In this document: positions 1 to 8,414 of the stretch, piece by piece
How positions within the stretch are numbered: the stretch's first letter is position 1
Layout: the number at the start of each line of letters is the position of its first letter
Assembly (NCBI GenBank): GCA_927441425.1
Contig: CAKMKG010000026.1
Span: forward strand, 53,211-117,210
Reading direction: 5' to 3'
Length of the DNA stretch: 64,000 nt
DNA from: an uncultured Bacillota bacterium
GTDB taxonomy: Bacteria > Bacillota > Clostridia > Peptostreptococcales > Anaerovoracaceae
Notes under the pieces: model-generated
The model's database searches: none
Seen by the model: the letters and a program-made list of their open reading frames with translations, nothing else
Told to the model about the DNA's origin: nothing
Position numbers and translations under genes: made by a program

Positions 1-103
1 TTGCATCCCCTGTTTTCCTTCCTACATGATACAAATAAGCTATTTTACATTGTACCTTTTTTTACCCTTTTAGTAAAGAGACGATTCCAACGGAAAAAGA
101 AAA

Positions 104-129
104 AGCGAAAAGGATGATTCCTTTTCGCT
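104..129 (-). terminator. Rho-independent terminator of the toxin-antitoxin operon
   Basis: An 11-bp perfect stem with a 4-nt loop (104-114 pairs with 119-129) is followed on the minus strand by a T-rich run (about 88-103). It lies just after the stop of the 148-576 gene. Bases 1-103 otherwise hold nothing I recognise. Confidence 0.85.
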
Positions 130-147
130 CTCGCTTCTCACTTGGAT

Positions 148-576
148 TTATTGTATTGAATAAGGTCCCCTGACCATAACGAAAAGGTCCGTTACCGCTT
201 GAATCCCTCTACCATCTTCCTTTGGAACAAGCAGCAGGTGGTTCTGACCGACAATCTGTCCGGTCATCAGGTCTTGCCCGGCTGTGATATCGGAAACGCC
301 GTTGGCTCCATTGTCGATGGCGCTTGCTTCACCGCTGCGAAGGATGATTTCCGTACCGCTCTTTCCAAGCACCTTCTGCCCGGCCTTCACCTCTACTACA
401 ACATAAGTGTTTGAGACTGTTCCGCTGCTTTTTAGCTGGGCGATTTGATTGTCCACATAACTTTTGGTAACAACAGGATCGCCTTCCGATCCGGGTGTGT
501 CAGCTGCAGCCACAGCCGCTATCGTCACAGCGAATACTAAAAAAATAATTACCAAACCTGCTACAATTTTTTTCAT
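148..576 (-). CDS. Small secreted or membrane-anchored protein of unknown function
   Basis: 142 residues. An N-terminal Lys-Lys followed by about 20 hydrophobic residues ending in an Ala-rich stretch (AAVAAAD) looks like a signal peptide or N-terminal anchor. After it comes a short heptad-like segment (YVDNQIAQLKS) and a small beta-rich domain of about 95 residues (VVVEVKAGQKVLG, GQIVGQNHLLLVP). I do not recognise a named family. It starts with a good Shine-Dalgarno (AGGAGGAACAG) only 9 bases after the toxin stop, so it is the third gene of the antitoxin-toxin operon and shares its terminator. A role outside the cell membrane is inferred from the signal only. Confidence 0.8.
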   Translation of the reverse strand: MKKIVAGLVIIFLVFAVTIAAVAAADTPGSEGDPVVTKSYVDNQIAQLKSSGTVSNTYVVVEVKAGQKVLGKSGTEIILRSGEASAIDNGANGVSDITAGQDLMTGQIVGQNHLLLVPKEDGRGIQAVTDLFVMVRGPYSIQ

Positions 577-585
577 CTGTTCCTC

Positions 586-945
586 CTAGAAATCAATGAT
601 CCCTAAACTGATTGTGAGAGCTTCGTTCACTTCTGCTATTATCTCGTTATCCACTTTGCCTATTTTTTCCTTTAAGCGTTTTTTATCGATGGTTCTAAGC
701 TGTTCCATCAGCACCACCGAGTCCTTGTTCAATCCATGACCCAGCGCACCAATTTCCACATGAGTGGGCAGCTTAGCTTTATTTATCTGAGAGGTAACCG
801 CCGCTACGATGACCGTAGGACTGTATTTATTTCCAATATCATTCTGCACGATAAGAACTGGTCTTACTCCGCCTTGTTCCGAGCCAATGACGGGACTAAG
901 GTCTGCAAAAAAAATATCACCTTTCTTAACTATCAAGTTATTCAC
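586..945 (-). CDS. ndoA: MazF/NdoA-type mRNA interferase toxin (PemK family)
   Basis: 119 residues, the usual family length. The N-terminus [20 protein letters not shown] followed by RPVLIVQND is the classic PemK/MazF signature. The family forms dimeric ribosome-independent endoribonucleases that cut single-stranded RNA at short U/A-rich motifs. The start is GTG at 945, overlapping the antitoxin stop by 8 bases (GTGAATAA), which implies translational coupling. The later VTSQ and [12 protein letters not shown] segments match the toxin beta-barrel and helix. The toxin looks intact, so a working antitoxin is expected. Confidence 0.95.
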   Translation of the reverse strand: MNNLIVKKGDIFFADLSPVIGSEQGGVRPVLIVQNDIGNKYSPTVIVAAVTSQINKAKLPTHVEIGALGHGLNKDSVVLMEQLRTIDKKRLKEKIGKVDNEIIAEVNEALTISLGIIDF

Positions 946-1108
946 TCTCCACTAAATATTTTTCATAGCATTCAAGGTCTTTTCTGTCTTGAGCAAGCCC
1001 CTCTTCCGAAAGGCTCACATTAAGCATTCCCATTTCCTCATAACCGGTCTTCATATTATTTTTCTTTTCCAATGAAAGGCCGTTTTCATTTTTTATAAAA
1101 TTTGACAT
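938..1108 (-). CDS. Short EndoAI/MazE-like antitoxin lacking the ribbon-helix-helix domain
   Basis: 56 residues from ATG at 1108, preceded by the Shine-Dalgarno GAGGTGAGC, ending at the TAA that overlaps the toxin GTG. Residues 19-56 ([19 protein letters not shown] and onwards) resemble the C-terminal toxin-binding tail of Bacillus EndoAI (its RRGYMEMAKINLNIS). Classic EndoAI is about 93 residues, with an N-terminal ribbon-helix-helix DNA-binding domain; here only about 18 residues precede the tail, so that domain is missing. Position and coupling to ndoA support an antitoxin role; loss of autoregulation by this protein is inferred. Confidence 0.75.
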   Translation of the reverse strand: MSNFIKNENGLSLEKKNNMKTGYEEMGMLNVSLSEEGLAQDRKDLECYEKYLVESE

Positions 1109-1169
1109 TTGCTCACCTCAAACAATTCCCTGCAACATACTATTACTTCCAACAACGATTCTAACTACT

Positions 1170-1199
1170 ATTATAATTGTTGGTTCTGTTTGATGTCAA
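1170..1199 (-). promoter_or_regulatory. Promoter of the antitoxin-toxin operon
   Basis: On the minus strand TTGACA (1194-1199) and TATAAT (1170-1175) are separated by 18 bases, about 60 bases before the antitoxin ATG. The -10 box is bracketed by an inverted repeat CCAACAA (1177-1183 on the minus strand) and TTGTTGG (1149-1155), a possible operator. Confidence 0.8.
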
Positions 1200-1204
1200 A
1201 TGCC

Positions 1205-2068
1205 TTATTTCTCCATTGGTTCCTGGGATACCAGAATGCTCTTTATTGCCAAGGCTACCATATCTGCTATGTCTCTCGCGATTAAACCATACTCTCCCAT
1301 TCGGTCCGAAGCCAGATCACCTGCCCGACCATGCAGGAATACTCCCGCCACCGTAGCCGCTTCAGGATCCAGGCCTTGCCCTGCAAGTGCTGCAATGACT
1401 CCTGTCAGAACGTCACCGCTCCCACCTGTCGCCATGCCGGGATTTCCTGTTGTATTAATATATGTTTTTCCTTCCGGTGTTGCCACTACACTGCCGGCAC
1501 CCTTGAGCACCGTTACCGCTCCGGTGATGGCGGCCAACCCCTTGGCGGATCCAAGCCTGTCCTGATTGATCTCTGCAGTTTTCCGATCCAATAATCTTGC
1601 TGCTTCCCCTGGATGTGGCGTTATGATCAGCTTTGCTCTCGCATTTTTCATCGCGCTCAAATCATCCCTCAGCAGGTTAAGACCATCTGCATCAATTACG
1701 ACAGGCTTGTCCGTCGTGTATAATATCTTTTTTATTAGGTTGCCATTTTGTAAATCATCCCCTAACCCCGGACCGATCGCAATTGCCGAATACTGCATCA
1801 GGTCCTCAAATAAACGCTCACGGGTTATACAGGTCGCTTCCGGCACTCCAATCTGGAGAATGGGGAAAAGTTCTTCCGGTACGGAAACCCTTACAAGACC
1901 TGCGCCCGCTCGTAAGGCAGCTCTTGCACATAGTACCGCGGCCCCTGCCATGCCCTTTGATCCAGCGAGAATCAAAACCTTTCCGCAATTACCCTTATGT
2001 AGATCCCTATCACGTTTCTTAATAAAAGTATTGACATAAGCTTCCGTTATTAAACTATCATTTTTCAT
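1205..2068 (-). CDS. nnrD: ADP/ATP-dependent (S)-NAD(P)H-hydrate dehydratase, stand-alone NnrD domain
   Basis: 287 residues from ATG at 2068, with GGGGAG at 2079-2084 as Shine-Dalgarno; the frame stays open to 2143 but that extension has no ribosome site and enters a repeat. Motifs are KVLILAGSKGMAGAA, IAIGPGLG and the ribokinase-fold GGSGDVLTGVIAALAGQG. The enzyme dehydrates damaged NAD(P)HX back to NAD(P)H. In most bacteria this domain is fused to the epimerase NnrE in a protein of about 500 residues; here the epimerase half is absent from the window. Downstream lies the promoter of the toxin-antitoxin operon. Confidence 0.92.
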   Translation of the reverse strand: MKNDSLITEAYVNTFIKKRDRDLHKGNCGKVLILAGSKGMAGAAVLCARAALRAGAGLVRVSVPEELFPILQIGVPEATCITRERLFEDLMQYSAIAIGPGLGDDLQNGNLIKKILYTTDKPVVIDADGLNLLRDDLSAMKNARAKLIITPHPGEAARLLDRKTAEINQDRLGSAKGLAAITGAVTVLKGAGSVVATPEGKTYINTTGNPGMATGGSGDVLTGVIAALAGQGLDPEAATVAGVFLHGRAGDLASDRMGEYGLIARDIADMVALAIKSILVSQEPMEK

Positions 2069-2146
2069 TTTTTTCAATCTCCCCGAATTCATCGAATATT
2101 TTCGGCGGTACCGGTAATGATATGAATCTTTTTCAAGTGGCATGTC

Positions 2147-2285
2147 GGGGTATTCTGTTAATGAAAAAAGTGTTTTTTGAGAAAACCGTGAAACCTATTA
2201 CCGCCTTTGATGCGAAGCATCTTAAAGGCGGCGGTTTTCGTGGAAACACTTTCTTCAGCAACGGCGGGTTTTGAGAGAACACCCC
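2147..2285. repeat. Nested inverted-repeat element, copy 1
   Basis: About 139 bases between mgtE and nnrD. The outer arms GGGGTATTCT and AGAGAACACCCC are imperfectly complementary. Inside them GAAAACCG pairs with CGGTTTTC, and inside that a strong hairpin has CCGCCTTTGATGC pairing with GCATCTTAAAGGCGG. The core (about 2179-2239) is nearly identical to that of copy 2 at 29904-29988. It has no coding potential and looks like a REP/MITE-type or structured intergenic element. Confidence 0.8.
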
Positions 2286-2296
2286 TAAAGCCACTG

Positions 2297-3670
2297 CTAA
2301 ATCCCTAATATTAACGATGCCAATACAAAATATGTCACTACGGACACCATATCCGTTATAGACGCAATCATAGGGCTGGCCATCAACGCAGGGTCGATTC
2401 CAACCTTCTTTGCCGCGATCGGCAATAGTCCTCCTATAATTTTTGCTACCATGATGATCACCAGCATGGAAGCGCACACGGTGAGAGCAATTAAGGATCC
2501 TTCTCCGTCGAGGAAATAGATCTTTGCAAAATTCAAGGCGCTGAGCACAACTCCGACTAAAAAACTGATTCTGACTTCTTTCCAAAGAATCTTTTTCGCA
2601 TCCTTTAACTCTACATCTCCGACGGCTAATCCACGGATGATCAGCGTGGCAGATTGTGCTCCCGAATTGCCTCCGGTTCCCATCAGTAACGGTAAATAGG
2701 CAACCAAAATAATTACCTGGGCCAGAATATCCTCAAACCTTGTGATAATATATCCGGTAACCATCAAGGAGCACATCAGGAAGAACAGCCATGGAATTCT
2801 GTTTCGTACATGTTTCCAGACACTGAGATCCAGATATTCCTCCGTTGAAACGGCTACACCGGCCATCTTGTGAAAGTCTTCCGTTGTCTCTTCATCTATA
2901 ACATCCAGAATATCATCTACCGTAATAATTCCAACGAGCCTCTGCTCATTATCCACAACCGGTATCGCCAGAAAGCCGTACTTCTTAAACAAATCGGAAA
3001 CATCCTCCTGGTCATCCATTACCTTCACATAAATCATATCCTCATGCATCAGCTCTTCCACGCGGATGTGGTCGTCTGATACTACGAGGGTTCTAAGGGA
3101 TACGATCCCCAACAACTTTCTTCCGGCGTCTTTTACATAGCAAGTATAAACGGTTTCCCTGTCCATGCCCTCTTTTTTGATATAGGCCAGTGCCTCCGCT
3201 ACGGTCATATCCTTTCTCAGACTGATATAATCCGGCGTCATCAGACTGCCGGCACTTGTCTCGGGATAATTTAAAAAAGTATTAATGATTCTACGCTCTT
3301 CCTTTGTCGTTTTTTCAAGAATCTTATCCACCACATTGGCAGGAAGATCCTCCAAAACGTCGATCATATCGTCGAAAGCCAGCTCATCCATGATATACTG
3401 GATTTCTCTATCTGTTATGCCGGCGATGATTTCGATCTGGTCATCGATGGGAAGGTACGCAAAGACCTCCACCGATACATCCTTGGGAAGGGTACGAAAT
3501 AGAATGACAGCTTTTTCAATGCCAAGTTCCTCGATAATCTCTTCCAGAATTTCCGCAATATCCACCGTATTATTCTTTAATATTTCATCTCTTGCTCTAC
3601 TGTATTTTTTTGCCTCTAACAGCTCAAGAATGGTCTGGATGATTCCATCCGTTGTGAATTCATTTTCCAT
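2297..3670 (-). CDS. mgtE: Magnesium transporter MgtE
   Basis: 457 residues starting at ATG 3670, which follows AGGAGG; an in-frame ATG at 3712 lacks a ribosome site. The order is the MgtE N-domain of helical repeats (about 1-115), a CBS pair (about 120-245; SLRTLVVSD and VGIITVDDILDVI) and a C-terminal membrane part of five segments (about 270-457) with the conserved GTGGNSGAQSATLIIRGLA pore segment. The family forms a dimeric Mg2+ channel gated by Mg2+ binding to the cytosolic domains. The leader carries a small ORF and a hairpin (see 3764-3856). Confidence 0.96.
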   Translation of the reverse strand: MENEFTTDGIIQTILELLEAKKYSRARDEILKNNTVDIAEILEEIIEELGIEKAVILFRTLPKDVSVEVFAYLPIDDQIEIIAGITDREIQYIMDELAFDDMIDVLEDLPANVVDKILEKTTKEERRIINTFLNYPETSAGSLMTPDYISLRKDMTVAEALAYIKKEGMDRETVYTCYVKDAGRKLLGIVSLRTLVVSDDHIRVEELMHEDMIYVKVMDDQEDVSDLFKKYGFLAIPVVDNEQRLVGIITVDDILDVIDEETTEDFHKMAGVAVSTEEYLDLSVWKHVRNRIPWLFFLMCSLMVTGYIITRFEDILAQVIILVAYLPLLMGTGGNSGAQSATLIIRGLAVGDVELKDAKKILWKEVRISFLVGVVLSALNFAKIYFLDGEGSLIALTVCASMLVIIMVAKIIGGLLPIAAKKVGIDPALMASPMIASITDMVSVVTYFVLASLILGI

Positions 3671-3763
3671 GGGACTTACCTCCTCCTTACATGAAACGTT
3701 GCGTTGTGTCACTGCAGGAAAATGTCCGGTCCCGGCTGCACTGTATGTAGAAGCATTGCCGCC

Positions 3764-3856
3764 CTAAAGGCGTCGGAAAGCTACAGTGAAAGCAAGGACT
3801 TTACCATTTTCAAATAACATATTATTCATCCGCTCGTGACTCGGTCCTAAATCCAT
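3764..3856 (-). CDS. Possible leader peptide ORF upstream of mgtE
   Basis: 30 codons from ATG 3856 with AAGGAG at a proper distance. The peptide begins MDLGPSHERMNNM and ends AFRRL. Its stop falls within an inverted repeat (about 3741-3786, CTGTAG...CTACAG with inner CGCC/GGCG), about 95 bases before the mgtE start. A good ribosome site and its position in the leader make translation plausible; a regulatory role by coupling or attenuation is inference. Confidence 0.4.
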   Translation of the reverse strand: MDLGPSHERMNNMLFENGKVLAFTVAFRRL

Positions 3857-3932
3857 TACTCTCACTCCTTTTTAGATTTTAGATTTTTGATTGGGGGCCC
3901 TATGCTTTAACAGTTGGCCTACCTCCCAGAAT

Positions 3933-3965
3933 AAAAAACAATGGTTAGTTTCTACACTAACCATT
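3933..3965 (-). terminator. ilvD terminator
   Basis: A perfect 10-bp stem (3940-3949 with 3956-3965, loop of 6) is followed on the minus strand by GTTTTTTATT. It sits 85 bases after the ilvD stop. Confidence 0.75.
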
Positions 3966-3967
3966 GA

Positions 3968-3997
3968 ATTATACCCTATTTTTATGTTATATTGCAA
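3968..3997 (-). promoter_or_regulatory. Candidate mgtE promoter
   Basis: TTGCAA (3992-3997) and TATAAT (3968-3973) with an 18-base spacer on the minus strand. The predicted start would place the 3940-3965 hairpin at the very 5' end of the mgtE transcript, so this may instead be fortuitous. Confidence 0.4.
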
Positions 3998-4050
3998 GTC
4001 TTTTCCTATAATTCGGAGCCGCTAGCTAAGCGGCAATTTCCAAAAGGAAA

Positions 4051-5712
4051 TCAAACCTCCAGTACGGCTCCCGTATTTGCCGAAGTGACTAGCTTTGCAT
4101 ATCGTGCCAGATATCCTGATTTTACCTTGGGCTCCGGTTTCACATAAGCAGCCTTCCTGTCCGCGATTTCTTCCTCAGAAAGTACTACGGACAGCTTTCT
4201 ACCCGGAATATCAATCTGAATGATATCACCATCAACTAGCAGCCCGATCAGACCTCCGCTCATCGCTTCCGGGGATACATGCCCGATGGACGCTCCTCTG
4301 GAAGCACCTGAAAATCTTCCGTCAGTGATCAGCGCCACATCCTTATCGAGACCCATCCCTGCGATGGATGAGGTTGGTGAGAGCATTTCTCTCATACCCG
4401 GACCGCCCTTTGGTCCCTCATATCGGATCACGATCACATCACCCTTCTTGATCTTCTTTGCCCAGATGGCTTCAGAGGCTTCCTCTTCAGAATTAAAGAC
4501 GACCGCAGGGCCGGAATGCACCAGCATTTCGTCTGCTACGGCCGATTCCTTTACTACTGCGCCATCCTCAGCCAGATTTCCTCGCAGGATAGCCAGCCCG
4601 CCGCGATTTCTGTAGGGCTGATCAATTGGCATAATCACACTGTAATCGGAAACCGTTGTGGTTGAGATGTTTTCTCCGATGGTCAGTCCGGTAACGGTCA
4701 TACAATCCTGATTAACAAGTCCTTTCTTGGTAAGTTCATTCATTAAAGCCGGAATTCCCCCGGCTCGGTGAAGATCCTCAATATGGTGATGTCCGCTTGG
4801 ACTAATCTTTGCAATATACGGCGTCTTTTCACTGATCTGGTCAAAGGTCTCCAGATTCAGCTTGATGCCTGCTTCGTGAGCAATTGCAGGCAAATGAAGC
4901 ACGGTATTCGTAGATCCGGCCATGGCCATATCGACGGTAATCGCATTTTGGAATGCTTTCTCCGTCAAAATATCTCTCGGTTTAATCTCCCTACTTACCA
5001 TATCCATGATCTTGATGCCGGCCATCTTTGCAAGTCGGATTCTCTCTCCGCTGTCAGCCAGTGCTGTTCCATTATACGGCAGCCCCATTCCCAGAACTTC
5101 GGTGAGACAGTTCATGCTGTTTGCGGTGAACAAGCCGGAGCAAGAGCCACAGCCGGGACATGCGTTCAGCGCTACCTCTTCCAGTTCTGCTTCCGTACAA
5201 TCACCGTTTCGGTAGGCGCCGATTTTCTCCATAACGCTGTTAAAATCTAAAACGGTGCCATTGGAATAACCCGCTCTCATGGCGCCTCCGCTGACGACAA
5301 CGGATGGAATGTTTAATCGGGCTGCAGCCATGAGCATTCCAGGTACGATCTTGTCACAATTGGGAATCAATACTAAGCCGTCGAATGCATGACCCTTTGC
5401 CATGGCTTCGATGGAGTCCGCGATGAGTTCTCTGCTCGCAAGCGGATATTTCATTCCGTCATGTCCCATTGCAATCCCGTCGCAAATACCGATGGCAGGA
5501 AATTCCACCGGCGTTCCGCCTGCAAGAGATACGCCTTTTTTCGCTGCATCCGCAATGCGGTCCAGATGCATATGTCCGGGCACGATTTCGTTTTGCGAGT
5601 TGACGATCCCAATCAACGGCCGATCTATTTCCTCACGGGTATAGCCCATACCGTAAAACAAGGCACGTACCGATGCGCCGATTGGGCCGCCCTTTATTTT
5701 ATCACTGTTCAT
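4051..5712 (-). CDS. ilvD: Dihydroxy-acid dehydratase
   Basis: 553 residues. The ATG at 5712 is preceded by GGAGG with 7-base spacing; the earlier in-frame ATG at 5730 contains that site and is unlikely. It catalyses dehydration of 2,3-dihydroxy acids to the 2-keto precursors of valine, leucine and isoleucine. Cluster ligands are visible in NCDKIVPG and [11 protein letters not shown], with [13 protein letters not shown] and [16 protein letters not shown] as family signatures. It is monocistronic here, with its own promoter and terminator; other ilv/leu genes are not in the window and no T-box leader is seen. Confidence 0.97.
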   Translation of the reverse strand: MNSDKIKGGPIGASVRALFYGMGYTREEIDRPLIGIVNSQNEIVPGHMHLDRIADAAKKGVSLAGGTPVEFPAIGICDGIAMGHDGMKYPLASRELIADSIEAMAKGHAFDGLVLIPNCDKIVPGMLMAAARLNIPSVVVSGGAMRAGYSNGTVLDFNSVMEKIGAYRNGDCTEAELEEVALNACPGCGSCSGLFTANSMNCLTEVLGMGLPYNGTALADSGERIRLAKMAGIKIMDMVSREIKPRDILTEKAFQNAITVDMAMAGSTNTVLHLPAIAHEAGIKLNLETFDQISEKTPYIAKISPSGHHHIEDLHRAGGIPALMNELTKKGLVNQDCMTVTGLTIGENISTTTVSDYSVIMPIDQPYRNRGGLAILRGNLAEDGAVVKESAVADEMLVHSGPAVVFNSEEEASEAIWAKKIKKGDVIVIRYEGPKGGPGMREMLSPTSSIAGMGLDKDVALITDGRFSGASRGASIGHVSPEAMSGGLIGLLVDGDIIQIDIPGRKLSVVLSEEEIADRKAAYVKPEPKVKSGYLARYAKLVTSANTGAVLEV

Positions 5713-5786
5713 ATGAAAACCTCCATTCATCCTCTTCTATTTCAATTTTATTATTAGATAACTTTGCTCCATTCATAATTTCGATT

Positions 5787-5815
5787 ATTATACCATGGAA
5801 GTGGTGTTGAAGCAA
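5787..5815 (-). promoter_or_regulatory. ilvD promoter
   Basis: TTGCTT (5810-5815) and TATAAT (5787-5792) spaced 17 bases on the minus strand, about 75 bases before the ilvD start. The remainder of 5816-5945 shows no clear element apart from AT-rich promoter-like sequence for the divergent gene. Confidence 0.65.
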
Positions 5816-5959
5816 TCCGCAAAGTCAGGGAACAACCCTGCTGCTTTTCCGTTACTGCTTTGCTTTTTTATGAATATTTTGATTTTTATGACTGCCTGAT
5901 GTAGAATATTTTGGAAGAATGATTTATTATGAAAAGTTATATTTTGGAGGTGAGTGATT

Positions 5960-8314
5960 TTGAAAAGAAAAGGTTTATGTATTTTCCTCGTACTGACGTT
6001 AATCGCCGGAAGCTTCGGCTTCGTATTTGCTGGTACCTCATACACGGTTCAGGATGGTGATGTACTTTGGAAAATCGCGCAGAAGCATCAGACGACCTGG
6101 CAAGCATTGGCAGAGTATAACAAGCTTGCAAATCCAAATCTTATATACGTAGATCAGAAGTTAGCCATTCCCAATGGAAGCGCAGAACCTGCGCCGACAC
6201 CGGAACCGCCTGCCCCGGCTGTACCTGAAATCCAAAGCGTTCAAGTACCCGATCAGTTGAAGGCTGATTATAACGAATTCCTAGCAGCGGTGGATCATGA
6301 GTATGCCTATGGTATCGCTCTGGAATTATCAACCAATCCTAAATACTGGTCCTCCAGTATCGGAAGCAGAACAGCCGGCAGTGATGCGGAGCATGCAGCA
6401 GCAGACTATCTCCTTGCCGAAATGAAAAAACTGGGACTGGCGGAAGCAGAGAAGGTTGCAACCGACGTTACGAAATGGCAGTTCAATGGAGCCTCTCTGA
6501 CCTTGGCAGGCGATGATAAGGTCATGCTGCCGCACTCCTATGCTACCGCTGCCACTCCAAAGGATGGAATTACAGCAGAAGTCGTTTTCGTCGGTGACGG
6601 AACCATGTCTGATTATGCCGACATCGATGTAAAGGGTAAAATTGTCCTCATTGATTTGGATCAGAGGGCCAACTGGTGGATCACCTTTCCGATGCTGGAA
6701 GCAGAGCTGCAGGGCGCTGCTGCGATTATGAGCGCTAACGTAGGTGGTTTTTCCCAAGTCAATAAAGATGCAATGAATTCAAATGACATATGTGGCCCAA
6801 CCAGTATCCCTTGCGTCAGCATCAGTGTCAATGATTCGGACTATATTAAAGCAAAGCTTGAAAAAGGAACGGTGAAAGCAACATTAAAGGTTGACAACAT
6901 CGTATCCGAAAATGGTATTTCTTATAATGTCCTCGGCAAAATTAAAGGGAAGAGCTCCGATCAGCAGATCATCGTCGGCGCACATTATGACATGTATTTC
7001 AAAGGCTTCCAGGATAACAGCTGTGCTGTCGGTCTGGCCTTGGCGATGGCAAAGGCGATGAAAGACAGCGGCTATGTGCCGGATAATGATATCATTTTTT
7101 GTATCCATGGAGCAGAGGAATGGGGAGCCAGTTATACTCAATTCGATTGGACCATAGGCGCCTGGAACATGATCAACAAGGTTCATCCGGAATGGGTAGG
7201 AAAGACTCTGGCTTTTGTGAACTTTGAGCTTCCCGCTTACGAATTTGGGGACTATACCAGTGTCTATTCCGCACCCGAAATGTTCAGCATGATCGACTAT
7301 TACGTCAATGAATATCCGCTGTCGCCGGATCCGGTGAACTGCTTTGCGAGCGGTGTCAAGACGGCCGGATATCAGACTTATACCTATTCCGACGACTTTT
7401 CCTATTATGCAGCCGGTGTTCCGTCCACGGTGAATGGCTTCCTGCTGCAGGAGGATATGGAAACGGTATTCCCGTTCTATGTGGATCGTTATCATTCCCA
7501 ATTTGACGATCCCAGCACCTATGACAAGGATGTTATGGACTTCAATATCAAGTTCTATGGGTCTTTGGTGTCCTATATCGACAAGACTCCTGCCCTCTAT
7601 CTGGACTATACTGCCCAGTACGATAGACTCCTTGCAGCCCTCGACGAGGAGCTCTGCAAGGCTGCCGGTGCCGATACCGCCGCTTATAAGGCAGCTCTGG
7701 CCGAACTACAGACCGCTGCATTGAAGGCGAGGCAGGAGATCATCGAACTGAATGCAGACTATAATGCCACAGTGATTGCAGGCGACTCTGTAAAAGCTGA
7801 CAGCCTTATGGCAGAGGCAAAGGCGTTGAATAAAAAGACTCTGAATGCATTCAAGTTTGCCCAGGATGAATTCCTCGGACTGATGTATGAAAGACCGATC
7901 ATCCCTCATGAAGCTCCTCAGGAAAACATCCAGCTGATGCAAGAAATTATCACCTGCCTAAAGGCCGGGGATGTTGCAAAGGCTGCCGATGAATACGCAT
8001 GGCAGGTCAATAATATTCTCGAATGGTATTCCATGTACTTCAGTCCTGAGGTAATCGACCAGCTGAATGATATGTTCTGGGGCGAGGATAATCAGGATAA
8101 CCTGTATTGGGGAACCGGGAAAAACTTCACTCCGGCTAATGTGGAAGAAGCAACCCGTGCTCTCATAGATAAATATGAAGTGGTAAATGGAGATTTCACA
8201 GCTGAGATCGCAATTTATGAAAAAGCCATCAAAGAACAGCAGGGGATTTTAAAGAAACAGATCGAGAAAGAGACAACAGGCATGAAGAAACTGTCTGAAA
8301 TGCTAAATAAGTAA
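5960..8314 (+). CDS. Secreted LysM domain M28 family zinc aminopeptidase
   Basis: 784 residues. I choose TTG 5960 because GGAGGTGA (5946-5953) is correctly spaced from it; the GTG at 5954 is too close. A signal peptide (MKRKGLCIF to VFAG) precedes one LysM (about 25-70, YTVQDGDVLWKIA). A Pro-rich linker and a PA-like insert (about 190-280) follow, then the M28 zinc core: GAHYDMYF, DNSCAVGLALAMA, HGAEEWG and a late YHSQFD histidine. The C-terminal 230 residues are helical and of unknown role. It likely trims peptides at the cell wall, and is closed by a terminator. Confidence 0.88.
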   Translation: MKRKGLCIFLVLTLIAGSFGFVFAGTSYTVQDGDVLWKIAQKHQTTWQALAEYNKLANPNLIYVDQKLAIPNGSAEPAPTPEPPAPAVPEIQSVQVPDQLKADYNEFLAAVDHEYAYGIALELSTNPKYWSSSIGSRTAGSDAEHAAADYLLAEMKKLGLAEAEKVATDVTKWQFNGASLTLAGDDKVMLPHSYATAATPKDGITAEVVFVGDGTMSDYADIDVKGKIVLIDLDQRANWWITFPMLEAELQGAAAIMSANVGGFSQVNKDAMNSNDICGPTSIPCVSISVNDSDYIKAKLEKGTVKATLKVDNIVSENGISYNVLGKIKGKSSDQQIIVGAHYDMYFKGFQDNSCAVGLALAMAKAMKDSGYVPDNDIIFCIHGAEEWGASYTQFDWTIGAWNMINKVHPEWVGKTLAFVNFELPAYEFGDYTSVYSAPEMFSMIDYYVNEYPLSPDPVNCFASGVKTAGYQTYTYSDDFSYYAAGVPSTVNGFLLQEDMETVFPFYVDRYHSQFDDPSTYDKDVMDFNIKFYGSLVSYIDKTPALYLDYTAQYDRLLAALDEELCKAAGADTAAYKAALAELQTAALKARQEIIELNADYNATVIAGDSVKADSLMAEAKALNKKTLNAFKFAQDEFLGLMYERPIIPHEAPQENIQLMQEIITCLKAGDVAKAADEYAWQVNNILEWYSMYFSPEVIDQLNDMFWGEDNQDNLYWGTGKNFTPANVEEATRALIDKYEVVNGDFTAEIAIYEKAIKEQQGILKKQIEKETTGMKKLSEMLNK

Positions 8315-8328
8315 ATAAATACGTATAA

Positions 8329-8362
8329 ATAAGGTTCTGCATCATCATGTGCAGAACCTTAT
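8329..8362 (+). terminator. Terminator after the M28 peptidase
   Basis: A 13-bp perfect stem (8329-8341 with 8350-8362) with an 8-nt loop is followed by TTTTTATT. The reverse strand also has a weak T-run, so it may serve the convergent TRAP operon too. Confidence 0.9.
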
Positions 8363-8414
8363 TTTTTATTCATTTATTTAAGATTAATTCATCGTCTTAA
8401 AAACCTATGGCATC

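Larger units (their letters stand above)
3671..4050. other. mgtE leader and ilvD terminator region
   Basis: 380 bases between ilvD and mgtE. From the ilvD side it holds the ilvD terminator (3933-3965), a candidate mgtE promoter (3968-3997) that oddly precedes that hairpin, a 30-codon ORF (3764-3856) and a branched hairpin around 3741-3786. I looked for an M-box Mg2+ riboswitch and do not see its conserved blocks. Confidence 0.6.

Noticed and set aside
3671..4050. M-box (Mg2+) riboswitch before mgtE
   Set aside because: The conserved blocks of the class are not present; only a small ORF, a hairpin and the ilvD terminator are seen.
5713..5960. T-box or branched-chain leader peptide before ilvD
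   Set aside because: No specifier loop, no T-box sequence and no Leu/Val/Ile-rich ORF; the promoter lies close to the gene.
6884..7501. Long antisense open frame opposite the M28 peptidase
   Set aside because: It is in the shadow of a well-supported gene, lacks a ribosome site and shows no family motif.
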